Notes under the pieces: model-generated
The model's input: only the letters and a program-made list of their open reading frames with translations
What the model was told of the DNA's origin: nothing
Database searches by the model: none
Position numbers and translations under genes: made by a program
Shown: in pieces, positions 17,560 through 25,423 of the stretch
Layout: the number at the start of each line of letters is the position of its first letter
Position numbering within the stretch: position 1 is the first letter of the stretch
Assembly: GCA_963808615.1 (NCBI GenBank)
Contig: CAWEGV010000012.1
Span: 1,612,001 to 1,676,000 of the forward strand
From: Palsa-504 sp963808615
GTDB taxonomy: Bacteria > Actinomycetota > Actinomycetes > Streptosporangiales > Streptosporangiaceae
Length of the DNA: 64,000 nucleotides
Reading direction: 5' to 3'

Positions 17560-18849
17560 ATGCTCACAGTAGTCCCTGACGTGGCTGGCGCGCGGCCGGC
17601 TGGGGAGCCGTCGTCGGTGATCGACCAGATTGTGCGGGACGGTGCCCGGCAGATGCTGGCCGCGGCGCTGCAGGCCGAGGTCGCCGCCTATATCGGTCAG
17701 TTCGCTCACCTGCGCGACGAGGACGGCCGGCGCCTGGTGGTGCGCAACGGCACCGCCGAGCCGCGGACGGTGCTGACCAGCGGCGGGGCGGTACAGGTGA
17801 CCGCGCCGCGGGTCAACGACAAGCGCACCGACCCGGCCACCGGCGAGCGGAACCGGTTCAGCTCGGCGATCCTGCCGCCGTGGGCGCGCAAGACCCCGCA
17901 GATCAGCGAGGTGCTGCCGCTGCTGTACCTGCACGGCCTGTCGTCGGGGGACTTCGTGCCCGCGCTCGGGCAGTTCCTCGGCTCGCATGCCGGACTGTCC
18001 TCGTCAACGGTGACCAGGCTGACCGAGACGTGGAGGGAGGAGGCCGCGGCGTTCGCGGCCCGCGACCTGTCGCAGGCCAACTACGTCTACCTGTGGGTGG
18101 ACGGGATCCACCTGGGCATCCGGCTGGCCGAGGGCAAGCTGTGCCTGCTGGTGATGATCGGGGTCCGCGCCGACGGGCGCAAGGAGCTGGTGGCCCTCGC
18201 CGACGGCTACCGCGAGTCCGCCGAGTCGTGGGCCGACCTGCTGCGCGACTGCGCCCGCCGCGGCATGCGCGCCCCGGTGCTGGCCATCGGCGACGGGGCG
18301 CTGGGGTTCTGGAAGGCCGCCCGGGAGGTCTTCCCGCAGGCCAGGACCCAGCGCTGCTGGTTCCACAAGATCGCCAACGTGCTCGGCGCGCTGCCGAAGT
18401 CCGCGCACTCGGGCGCGAAGAAGGCCCTGGCCGAGATCTGGAACGCCGAGGACAAGGACCACGCCCGCAAGGCGGTCAAGGCCTTCGCCACCGCCTACGG
18501 CGCGAAGTTCCCCAAGGCCGCCGCGAAGATCACCGAGGATGAGGAGGAGCTGCTGGCGTTCTATGACTACCCGGCCGGGCACTGGGTGCATCTGCGCACG
18601 ACCAACCCGATCGAATCTACTTTCGCCACGGTCAGGCTGCGGACCAGGGTCACCAAGAGCCACGGGTCGAAGGCGGCCGCCCTGGCGATGGCCTTCAAGT
18701 TGATCGAGTCCGCGCAGCGCCGCTGGCGCATGGTCAACGCCCCGCACCTGGTCGCGCTCGTCCGCGCCGGGGCGACCTTCGTCAACGGCAAGCTCGCCGA
18801 ACGACCCGAGCACGAGGCCGCCGAGGAAGCCCAGCCGGAAGCCGCCTAA
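17560..18849 (+). CDS. IS256 family transposase
   Basis: The ~430-residue mutator-type transposase contains VYLWVDGIHLGIR (first catalytic Asp, residue ~185), a second Asp in LAIGDGALGFWKAA, the Cys/His block RTQRCWFHKIANVL and the Glu of TTNPIESTFATVRLRT. The ATG at 17560 is preferred over the longer frame from 17521 because it has a Shine-Dalgarno (GGAAGG) and the upstream codons overlap the regulatory inverted repeat. The gene fills the IS between its terminal repeats. Confidence 0.9.
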   Translation: MLTVVPDVAGARPAGEPSSVIDQIVRDGARQMLAAALQAEVAAYIGQFAHLRDEDGRRLVVRNGTAEPRTVLTSGGAVQVTAPRVNDKRTDPATGERNRFSSAILPPWARKTPQISEVLPLLYLHGLSSGDFVPALGQFLGSHAGLSSSTVTRLTETWREEAAAFAARDLSQANYVYLWVDGIHLGIRLAEGKLCLLVMIGVRADGRKELVALADGYRESAESWADLLRDCARRGMRAPVLAIGDGALGFWKAAREVFPQARTQRCWFHKIANVLGALPKSAHSGAKKALAEIWNAEDKDHARKAVKAFATAYGAKFPKAAAKITEDEEELLAFYDYPAGHWVHLRTTNPIESTFATVRLRTRVTKSHGSKAAALAMAFKLIESAQRRWRMVNAPHLVALVRAGATFVNGKLAERPEHEAAEEAQPEAA

Positions 18850-19107
18850 AAGATCTTGATCCACAGGTATTGACAATTACTCGGAACCAGGCCGCAGACC
18901 TCCTAAGCAAAGGGTCGTGGGTCAGTTTCATGATGCTCCCGATGCGGGCGGGCGGCACCGCCATGGCCAGGCGCCCAGACGCGGCGCCAGGATCGCTGGG
19001 CGGGGCGTTCCGCGGTATTCCCGCGGGTATAAGACCAGGGTCTTCACTGGCGCGATCTGCCCGGTGCCGCACCAGACTGAAACCGTCGTCTCGAAGGGAG
19101 CGCCGAC

Positions 19108-19380
19108 GTGTCAGGAACCACAGCCGACCTCATCCCCATCATCATCGTCCCGGTCGTCGCGCTCGCCTTCATGCTGGTCATGGTGAATTGGGCCAACAGC
19201 CACCCGCAGTGGGGCAGCCAGGCTCCGGCGGACACCGACTCCACGCACCCACTGGAGGGCGGCGTCCCGGCTCAGCGCCTGAGCAGCCCCGGGGCGGTGG
19301 TTCCTGGCCAGCGTCTAGGCACCGCCGCGGACGACGTCACCCCTGAGCAGGCGCGGGCCAGCGAAACCCGAAGGCAATAG
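19108..19380 (+). CDS. small single-pass membrane protein
   Basis: The 90-residue protein has a strong hydrophobic segment at residues ~8-26 (IPIIIVPVVALAFMLVMV) and then a hydrophilic Pro/Ala/Gln-rich tail. GTG at 19108 is preceded by GAAGGGAG at a suitable distance. No family is recognised. It sits alone between the IS256 and IS982 elements, so its original context is lost. Confidence 0.55.
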   Translation: MSGTTADLIPIIIVPVVALAFMLVMVNWANSHPQWGSQAPADTDSTHPLEGGVPAQRLSSPGAVVPGQRLGTAADDVTPEQARASETRRQ

Positions 19381-19458
19381 CGTCATGATCAACACGGTCA
19401 ACCAGGCGCCGCGGCCTAGATCGATGACCGGTAATTCGATGCAGGTCATGGCGTGCTG

Positions 19459-19517
19459 AGACACGCCGTTCTTGATTCGTGACTGACAGGCGAAGAGTGT
19501 CCAAGATCGGCGTGTCT
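19459..19517. repeat. inverted repeat upstream of IS982 transposase
   Basis: AGACACGCCGTTCTTG (19459-19474) and CAAGATCGGCGTGTCT (19502-19517) are complementary at 15 of 16 positions with a 27-nt loop. The pair lies 28 bp before the transposase start and may be part of the element end or a barrier to read-through transcripts. Confidence 0.45.
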
Positions 19518-19544
19518 ACACACGTCTGACCTTGGGAAGTCATC

Positions 19545-20453
19545 GTGATCGCCGACCTGGACACTCTCCTGACCGCACTCTACGTCGAGCTGACCGACCG
19601 CATCATCCCCTCGCTCGGCCTGGTCCGCTCCGGGCCGGGCAAGCCGCCCGAGGTTACCGACGCGGAATTGGTCTGCATGGCCGTCGCGCAGGTCCTGCTG
19701 CGTTATGACGACGAGCGGCACTGGCTGCGGGCGGCCCCGGCCAGGGTGGGGCACCTGTTCCCCCGGCTGCTTCTCCAAAGCGAGTACAACGAGCGGGTCA
19801 AGGCCCTCGCTCCGCTGATGGAGACCGCGCTGCGGTGGCTGGCCGATCACACCCCCGGGGCCGGGGAGATGCTGCGGCTGATGGACGCCACGCCCATCCC
19901 GTGCGGCGCCTCCGCGGTCACCGCGAAGCGCTCTGACCTATTCGGATGGGCGGGATACGGCTACTGCCCCAGCCATTCCCGCTGGTACTGGGGCTCCAAG
20001 CTGATGCTCATCGTGACCTGCGACGGGACCGTCACCGGGTTCTGCCTGGCTAACCCCAAGCTCTTCGGCGAACGCGAGCAGGCCCGCACGATGCTCCAGC
20101 GCCAGCCCGCCAACCGCCCGGCGCCCGGCACCGCCATCGTCACTGACAAGGGCCTGTCCGGCGAGGGTACCGAAGAGTTCTTCGCCAGCCCCGGACTGGA
20201 ACTGGCCCTCATCCGCCCGGCCCGCAAAGACGAGAAGAACCCCCGCGACTTCCCGAACTGGCTGCGGCAGCGGGTCGAGGCGATCATCTGGGCGCTGAAG
20301 AACCAGCTCGGCCTCGAACGCCACGGCGGCCGGGTCCCGGCCGGGCTGTGGGCCCGCGTTGTGCAGCGCCTGCTCGCCCTCAACGCCGCGATCTGGCACA
20401 ACTGGCAGATCGGCGCGCCCGTCAAAAGATCTTTGATCGCCTACGACCACTGA
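19545..20453 (+). mobile_element. IS982 family transposase
   Basis: The 302-residue transposase matches IS982: an N-terminal LTALYVELTDRI segment, LRLMDATPIPCG carrying the first Asp, the GYCPSHSRWYWGSKL block, ATAIVTDKGLSG-like sequence with the second Asp (TAIVTDKGLSGEG), and the distal Glu in RQRVEAIIWALKNQLGLERHGGR. The frame is intact and ends with WHNWQIG, usual for the family. Element ends were not resolved with confidence. Confidence 0.85.
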
Positions 20454-20548
20454 CATCCCCCCGCGTGGCGAGGCTGGGCACCGCCCAGCGGCTGGCGACC
20501 CCACGGGCAGCCGGGCGCGGCGACTGCCCAGGATGCGAAGATCATGCC

Positions 20549-21034
20549 ATGGGCCACGGGAACGCCGCGGCAGGCTGCTTCGTCTGCCGCAAGCACCAGG
20601 AGCGGGGACCGCTGCTACCGGGCGGCCCAGTCGGCGAGGATGATCTGGCCATCGTCTCCCACCTGGCACCCGGCGCGCCCGGCAGCTCCGGCGGCCCTGT
20701 CTACCTCGGCCATCTGCTCGTGGAACCCCGTCGGCACGCACCAGGCCTGGACGATCTCACCGGCGCCGAAGCGCGGACCGTGGGCTGGTGGTGCACCCAG
20801 GCCAGCCGGGCGCTGCGCGAGGTGGCTGCCGCCGAGCACGTGTACGCGGCCGTTATCGGCGACCGGGTACCTCACCTGCACATCCACCTGCTACCCAGGT
20901 ATCCGGGCACCCCTCGCGAGTACTGGTGGCAGCGGGTGGACGAATGGCCAGCCGCCCGCCGCGGCACCGAACCAGAGATCACCGTCCTCGTGCAGAACCT
21001 GCACGCCTACCTCCGGTCCGCAGGCCGGGCCTGA
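20549..21034 (+). CDS. HIT family protein
   Basis: The 161-residue histidine triad protein has CFVCRKH near the N-terminus and the active-site motif HLHIHLLPRYP (residues ~112-122), matching HxHxH. HIT enzymes hydrolyse or transfer nucleotidyl groups from substrates such as adenosine 5'-phosphoramidate or dinucleoside polyphosphates; the exact substrate is not predictable. The ATG at 20549 starts just before the zinc-like CxxC; a longer frame to 20348 reads through the IS end and is not credible. It is a lone gene. Confidence 0.75.
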   Translation: MGHGNAAAGCFVCRKHQERGPLLPGGPVGEDDLAIVSHLAPGAPGSSGGPVYLGHLLVEPRRHAPGLDDLTGAEARTVGWWCTQASRALREVAAAEHVYAAVIGDRVPHLHIHLLPRYPGTPREYWWQRVDEWPAARRGTEPEITVLVQNLHAYLRSAGRA

Positions 21035-21098
21035 CGCCCCGCCCTCACCCGCCCGCAAAGCCACGACCAGCGCCGAATTACCGGTCATCGATCTAGTC

Positions 21099-21206
21099 GC
21101 GGGATATGCGCGGGATGATCTTGCTTGGCGACCCATTCCCGGGTGCCGACGGGGCAGCTAGCAGCGGTGCCGGGGCGTGACCCACGGACGTTCGTGAAAC
21201 CATTAG
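21099..21206 (+). repeat. att-scar module: GGGAT repeat plus tRNA-Ser-like core
   Basis: CGGGATATGCG/CGGGATGATCT (11-nt period) and, ~93 bp on, TTCGTGAAACCATTAG. It matches 1963-2069, but the core has lost one base of the loop. It is directly followed by an Arg-type module, as at 2.0 kb. Confidence 0.55.
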
Positions 21207-21216
21207 TTGTGATCAC

Positions 21217-21370
21217 GGGGCGTGCCGCGGGGAGCCACGCGGGGAGCCGCCGGGGCGAACGACCTTGAGGGAATCCGAACGGGCATGAACAACGGGCAGG
21301 GACGCGACCGAGGTCACGGACTGATCTGAACGGGACCGGATGCCCGCACATGGAACTACGGATCTGACGG
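21217..21370 (+). repeat. att-scar module: GGGAGCC triplet plus tRNA-Arg(ACG) core
   Basis: Three 12-nt-period GGG(C/A)G(T/C)GCC-type units (21217-21253) are followed 139 bp later by CTACGGATCTGACGG at 21356. It is the closest relative of 2081-2233. Confidence 0.6.
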
Positions 21371-21400
21371 TCAGGCCGGTATGACTCCTCGCGTCAGGCT

Positions 21401-21418
21401 CTTACAAGCGACGGGTCA
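21401..21418 (+). repeat. tRNA-Val(UAC) core
   Basis: CTTACAAGCGACGGGTCA differs at one base from the core at 1317-1334. It follows an Arg core by 30 bp; no own short-period repeat pair is visible. Confidence 0.45.
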
Positions 21419-21447
21419 GCTGCTCGTGGCTGGAGGCCTGACCCTTG

Positions 21448-22008
21448 TTAGAACCGGGCCTTGAGTTGGTCGATCTCGTGCACTCGCTCCTGGAGCTGGG
21501 CGTATGCCGGGTTCTCGCGGATGCGGCCCACGGCCCAGCGCAGGACCTCCGCGCGGCTGTTCGCGATGCCTGCGGTGATCAGGGTGTCCACGGTCGCCAG
21601 ATCGGCAGGGCCGAGCCGGGTCATCACCGGGGTGAGTTCCTCCGATACCTCGTCCGGTGTCCTCGCCCGTCCCCCGCGGCCGCCGATCCTGAGGATGGGG
21701 CCATGAGGCCTGGGCGCCCCGCTTGGCCGGTCAGGGAGGAACTCGATCCACCCGATGAAACGGGGCAGCTCGTCGCGTATCTTCATGATCACCGGGCGGT
21801 TGGCCTGCTCGAATGCGGTCACGGTCTCCTTGTCGGCCTCCTTGCCCTCCGGTCGGCCTGCCCGGGCGATAAAGGCCCGGACCGCGGTCTCTCCCGGCTC
21901 GACCTCCGGGTCGTCGCCGTACTGCAGCACCTGGACCCGCTCGATAGCGCCCGCGGGGAAGGCCGACCTCAGCTGCTCCTCGATGCGGTCAGTCACTGTT
22001 TGATCCAT
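21448..22008 (-). CDS. hypothetical protein with RHH-like C-terminus, paralog 2
   Basis: The 186-residue paralog of 16515-17036 has the same layout: MDQTVTDRIEEQL start, VQVLQYGDDPEVEPGE, a central GWIEFLPD region, and a C-terminal segment LATVDTLITAGIANSRAEVLRWAV followed by a charged helix ending in QLKARF. This tail resembles ribbon-helix-helix regulators whose last helix is extended. The start at 22008 has GGAGG 7-8 nt upstream. It lies between an Arg/Val scar and a GGTTGCAGTT repeat pair, so the two paralogs occupy equivalent positions in the scar array. Confidence 0.6.
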   Translation of the reverse strand: MDQTVTDRIEEQLRSAFPAGAIERVQVLQYGDDPEVEPGETAVRAFIARAGRPEGKEADKETVTAFEQANRPVIMKIRDELPRFIGWIEFLPDRPSGAPRPHGPILRIGGRGGRARTPDEVSEELTPVMTRLGPADLATVDTLITAGIANSRAEVLRWAVGRIRENPAYAQLQERVHEIDQLKARF

Positions 22009-22148
22009 GCCATCCTCCGTATGTTGCTCGTCATTCGCGTGTTGCTCGTATAAGAATCGTAACACGTGTTAGCTCTGGTGCCGACGTCCGGAGATGCGTG
22101 GGCGTGGGCTGATCAAGAAGCAGCTCAGTTCGAGCGGCGCTAACGGTC

Positions 22149-22172
22149 CGGGTTGCAGTTCGGGTTGCAGTT
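22149..22172 (+). repeat. CGGGTTGCAGTT direct repeat pair
   Basis: Two perfect 12-mers in tandem. About 106 bp after the repeat start, CTGCTAATGCGG at 22255 could be a tRNA-Ser(GCU) anticodon loop core, but the match is short. Confidence 0.45.
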
Positions 22173-22426
22173 CAGAACCGTGCGAAGGCGTCCAAGACGG
22201 ACCGGTCCGGGAAGTCGGTCCAGCTTGAACCGATCCGGACGGCCACGCTCCGAGCTGCTAATGCGGTAGACCGTACAGCACGGAAGTACAGCAACGTCCC
22301 CGCACAGCCGCCAACAGCAGCGACCGTCAGCACACTCAGCTAGCTGGGACGACGGACAAACACCCAGCGGCGCCCCTAGTTCGGGACGAAGAGGCTGGTG
22401 TCGTGGCCCGCGTTAGGCTGGACTTC

Positions 22427-22999
22427 ATGGCCGAACCGACGTATACCGTGAAGGCTCTCGATGAGTCAACGTGGGCCGCGTTCGCCACGCTGGTAAAGCG
22501 CAACAACGGCATCTTCGGTGGCTGCTGGTGCATGGGCTTCCATGACGACGATTCCCGGACGGACCCAGGCCACAACCGTTCTGCCAAGGAGCGCCGGGTG
22601 CGGGAAGGCCGGGCGCATGCCGCCCTCGTATACAAGGGGGACGACTGCGTGGGCTGGTGCCAGTTCGGCGCACCCGAGGAGGTGCCGCGGATAAAGAACC
22701 GCGCCGCGTACGACAAAGGCCGGACGGCCTCGCCGGACTGGCGGATCGCGTGCTGTTACGTCGGTAAGGGACACCGGCGTCAGGGGGTGGCCACGGCGGC
22801 GCTCGCCGGTGCGCTCGATCTCATCGCGGGTCTGGGCGGCGGGACCGTCGAGGGATACCCGGAGGGCGCCGACGCGGTGCCTGCCGGATTCCTGTTCAAT
22901 GGTGCCTTGTCGACCTATGAGAAGCTCGGCTTCATTCGTGACCGCAAGATCGGCAAGCACCGCTGGGTCGTGACCAGGGTCGTCGAGCCGAGGTCGTAG
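22427..22999 (+). CDS. GNAT family N-acetyltransferase
   Basis: The 190-residue protein carries the GNAT acetyl-CoA motif as CYVGKGHRRQGVATAALAGAL (R/Q-x-x-G-x-A) around residues 112-132, with an N-terminal substrate region rich in Trp/Cys (GGCWCMGFH). The family transfers acetyl groups from acetyl-CoA to amines; this subtype, with a DCVGWCQFG strand, is common but of unknown substrate. ATG 22427 is preferred over GTG 22403. It is a lone gene between two scar clusters. Confidence 0.75.
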   Translation: MAEPTYTVKALDESTWAAFATLVKRNNGIFGGCWCMGFHDDDSRTDPGHNRSAKERRVREGRAHAALVYKGDDCVGWCQFGAPEEVPRIKNRAAYDKGRTASPDWRIACCYVGKGHRRQGVATAALAGALDLIAGLGGGTVEGYPEGADAVPAGFLFNGALSTYEKLGFIRDRKIGKHRWVVTRVVEPRS

Positions 23000-23077
23000 G
23001 AGACACAGGGCCAAAAGCGGGCAGTCCTGGCCGAGGATGCCAAGAGGCAAGGCACCTGACGTTGGGGCCAGCAGGAG

Positions 23078-23215
23078 CTCTCACGGTTCTCTCACAGACT
23101 GGAAAGACCGCACCGGATATCGGCGTCCAGGTCGGACTCTTGATGGACGCTGACCTGCGGTTACGGACTCCGGCGTACTGGCTGGACAGGCTGCACTGAT
23201 CTACGGATCAGGTGG
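23078..23215 (+). repeat. att-scar module: CTCTCAC repeat plus tRNA-Arg(ACG) core
   Basis: CTCTCACGGTT/CTCTCACAGAC (11-nt period) is followed 123 bp later by CTACGGATCAGGTGG at 23201-23215. It is ~70% identical to 3573-3712. The CTA of the core is the stop codon of the CBS-domain gene. Confidence 0.6.
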
Positions 23216-23680
23216 CGCCTCCTCCTCTGCGTGGTTAGTTTCGGCGGCGGCCGCCCCGGATACGTCGGCTTCAAGCAGTACGCGGCATACGTCGGTGATA
23301 TCCACAATGCCGACCAGGCCGACGTCTCCGACGACTGGCAAGTGCCGAAAACGCCTGCTGGTCATGACTTCGGCCGCGTCACGGATGCTTGTGGTGGTGT
23401 TGACGACGGTCGGGTTAGTAGTCATCAGCTGATAAATCCGGACGTCGTTTGGGTTCTTTCCGTCCGCGACCGCGTGAGAGACGTCGGCATCGGTGATGAT
23501 GCCGATCGGCTGGCCGGTCTGCGCCTGCGTGACGATGAGGGCGGTCGCATTCGCGCGCTTCATGAGGTAGGCGGCCGCGGCCACGTGGTCGTTCTGTTCA
23601 ACTGTCGTGACCGGTGGCTGCATGACGTCGGCGACCGTGGCCGGGGGCGGTGCCGGATGTCGTGCTAGGGCCTTTGCCAT
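23201..23680 (-). CDS. CBS domain pair protein
   Basis: The 159-residue protein has two CBS motifs (residues ~15-70 and ~80-140) with typical VADVMQPPVTTV, GIITDADVSHAV, TRRFRHLPVVGD-like and GIVDITDV segments. CBS pairs bind adenosine nucleotides and usually regulate an attached or partner protein; stand-alone versions such as this are common in actinomycetes under stress control. The ATG ending at 23680 has GGGAG upstream. The final residues Asp-Pro and the stop codon come from the scar core at 23201, as in the DUF2130 gene. Confidence 0.8.
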   Translation of the reverse strand: MAKALARHPAPPPATVADVMQPPVTTVEQNDHVAAAAYLMKRANATALIVTQAQTGQPIGIITDADVSHAVADGKNPNDVRIYQLMTTNPTVVNTTTSIRDAAEVMTSRRFRHLPVVGDVGLVGIVDITDVCRVLLEADVSGAAAAETNHAEEEAPPDP

Positions 23681-23810
23681 GGTCTGCTCCCTTGGAGATC
23701 CGATCATCCTGTTAGGTATTCGATCACACCCTTTGGCCGAGGCGGCGCTGTCGGCACTGCGGTCACATCCTCAGCCATGCGGATCATGCATCAACGATCC
23801 TGGGACCTCA

Positions 23811-23917
23811 CGGGATATGCGCGGGATGATCTTGGGCGACGCAGACGGTGGACACGCTGAAAGTCCAGGTAGGAGCATCAGCGGACGGTAAGTTACGAAC
23901 GGTCTTGAAAACCATTA
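23811..23917 (+). repeat. att-scar module: GGGAT repeat plus tRNA-Ser core
   Basis: CGGGATATGCG/CGGGATGATCT at 23811-23832 is followed ~92 bp later by GGTCTTGAAAACCATTAG, the best-preserved Ser-type core of the window. The gene-free stretch 23681-24661 consists of this and the three following scars. Confidence 0.6.
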
Positions 23918-23955
23918 GGGACATGGGCCGCGCCGGTCGAGCGCGCCCCTTAGCA

Positions 23956-23975
23956 GGTGAGTAACTAACTGAGTA
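23956..23975 (+). repeat. TGAGTAAC direct repeat pair
   Basis: TGAGTAACTAAC/TGAGTAACAACC has a 12-nt period. No convincing tRNA core was found in the next 150 bp. Confidence 0.4.
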
Positions 23976-24169
23976 ACAACCGCCACAGATACAAGCGGAG
24001 GCCAGAGGACGTCCACGGACGGTGCAAGGCAGGTCAGACAGCGTAAGACTGGTGGTAGACCACATCGCGCGTTGGCTTCGGGACGAAGAGGCCAGCTCGG
24101 CTTGGTGATGACCGCCTGGTCCAAGTCGACACGCCGGGGCGGCCTGCCCGCGATCAGCCTGGGCTGTGC

Positions 24170-24294
24170 TGACAGCAACGGTGACAGCAACAGCAGCAAC
24201 CAACGGCGAGCTTAGGCGACCGGCGACAACGCCTGACGCACGCACGTTGCATAGCGACCTGGGGGTATGTCCGGCCTGAGAAACGGACGGTCGG
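24170..24294 (+). repeat. att-scar module: TGACAGCAAC repeat plus tRNA-Phe core
   Basis: Two TGACAGCAAC units with a 12-nt period (24170-24191) and CTGAGAAACGGACGGTCGG 106 bp later. It matches the module at 1381-1504 in repeat, spacing and core. Confidence 0.55.
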
Positions 24295-24314
24295 TGGCCG
24301 CAGACGACCATGAT

Positions 24315-24424
24315 CCGGAATATACGCGGAATGAACCTGGCCATCTCAGCGACGAACGGCTGAGTTGAAGCTGGCGGGAGGCACAAATTCGCTTGATCGG
24401 GTAGCCGGACTCCGGAGCCGTGAG
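24315..24424 (+). repeat. att-scar module: CGGAAT repeat plus tRNA-Arg(CCG) core
   Basis: CGGAATATACG/CGGAATGAACC (11-nt period) is followed 95 bp later by CTCCGGAGCCGTGAG (24410-24424). That is identical to the anticodon loop, 3' stem and start of the variable loop of the tRNA-Arg(CCG) at 33375-33446, but on the opposite strand. Confidence 0.6.
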
Positions 24425-24661
24425 TTTGCTCGCCGCGTGCCCGATGAGGTGGTCGACGAAGGGTTGTCATGGTTACTCCCGGGCAACGTCGCAGGCATGG
24501 CAACCAGCGTCGAGCCGGTATGAGTCGGGTGGCGAGCGGGATCTGACGCGGAAGAATTCCGAGGTACCCGAACCGGCACGACGCCCGTCCGATTACGTTA
24601 CCCAGATTGGGTTACGGTGATGGCCTGCCCTACGAGACGGACGCTGAACCGGGAGGTTGAG

Positions 24662-25423
24662 ATGACCGCAGCACTTGCTTTGGTTGCGGCTGCTGCTTCC
24701 GAGACGGGTCTCGTCCGGCGGAACAACGAGGATGCGGGCTACTCAGGCCGTTGGCTGTTCGCTGTTGCTGACGGCATGGGCGGTCACGCCGCAGGTGAGG
24801 TCGCCAGCGCCGCGGTGATCGAGTCGCTGCGCGCGCATGACGCAGACGTCGGCGCCGATGCCCTGCTAGAGGTCCTCGGCCACGCGGTGACAGAGGCGAA
24901 CGCAGAGGTAGCGCGGCGGGCCACCGAGGACTCGTCACGGTTCGGCATGGGGACCACGCTCACGGCGATGCTCTGGTCCGGTGACGTAGCCGCACTAGCC
25001 CACATCGGCGATTCTCGAGCTTTCCGACGGCGGAACGGTCGGCTGCGCCAGATCACCGAGGACCACGTCCTAGGCAACCTCGTCTCCAACGCCGGGCCCC
25101 TGGCGCCGGTGCTTTCGCGGTATCTGGACGGCCGCCCGGATCGGTCCCCGGATCTCGGCCTTCGGGAGCTATGCGCCGGAGACCGTTACCTGATCTGTTC
25201 CGATGGCCTTAGCCCGGTGGTGAGCACAGAGGCGATTGACACGGTCCTGGCGACCGCGACCAATCCCGCCGACGCCGTGCGCCAGCTCGTCGCGCTGGCC
25301 GAAGAGTCCGGAGCACCGGACAACGTCAGCGTGATCGTCATCGATTTCCGGGATCCGAGCGTCGGCTCCCAGCGTGCCGAACCTGTGGCGCTCGGCGCGG
25401 CCGCGGCGGCGGTTACCCGCTAA
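24662..25423 (+). CDS. PP2C family serine/threonine phosphatase
   Basis: The 253-residue PPM/PP2C phosphatase contains the metal and phosphate motifs in order: RRNNEDAG (~19-26), VADGMGGHAAGEVAS (~36-50), GMGTTL (~98), AHIGDSRAF (~115), CSDGLSPVV (~180) and PDNVSVIVI (~220). It dephosphorylates Ser/Thr-phosphoproteins with Mn/Mg. ATG 24662 has GGGAGG upstream; the longer frame from 24617 is less likely. It converges on, and overlaps by 11 bp, the GntR gene of the integrative element, so it may be element cargo or an older resident. Confidence 0.85.
   Translation: MTAALALVAAAASETGLVRRNNEDAGYSGRWLFAVADGMGGHAAGEVASAAVIESLRAHDADVGADALLEVLGHAVTEANAEVARRATEDSSRFGMGTTLTAMLWSGDVAALAHIGDSRAFRRRNGRLRQITEDHVLGNLVSNAGPLAPVLSRYLDGRPDRSPDLGLRELCAGDRYLICSDGLSPVVSTEAIDTVLATATNPADAVRQLVALAEESGAPDNVSVIVIDFRDPSVGSQRAEPVALGAAAAAVTR

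Larger units (their letters stand above)
17433..18882 (+). mobile_element. complete IS256 family insertion sequence with 8-bp target duplication
   Basis: The element is bounded by GAGCAATGCTTGAAACC on the left and GGTATTGACAATTACTC on the right (imperfect inverted repeats, ~11 of 17). It is flanked on both sides by GGAACCAG (17425-17432 and 18883-18890), an 8-bp target duplication typical of IS256. It holds one intact transposase gene. The intact duplication suggests a recent insertion. The interrupted sequence shows no recognisable gene. Confidence 0.85.

Noticed and set aside
1022..24424. Classical integron cassette array
   Set aside because: No IntI-type integrase and no attC-like folded palindromes were found; the cores are tRNA anticodon arms, which points to tRNA-targeting integrases.
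24410..24424. Left attachment site of the intact element
   Set aside because: The core is inverted relative to the tRNA at 33375, so it cannot be accepted as attL without evidence of excision.
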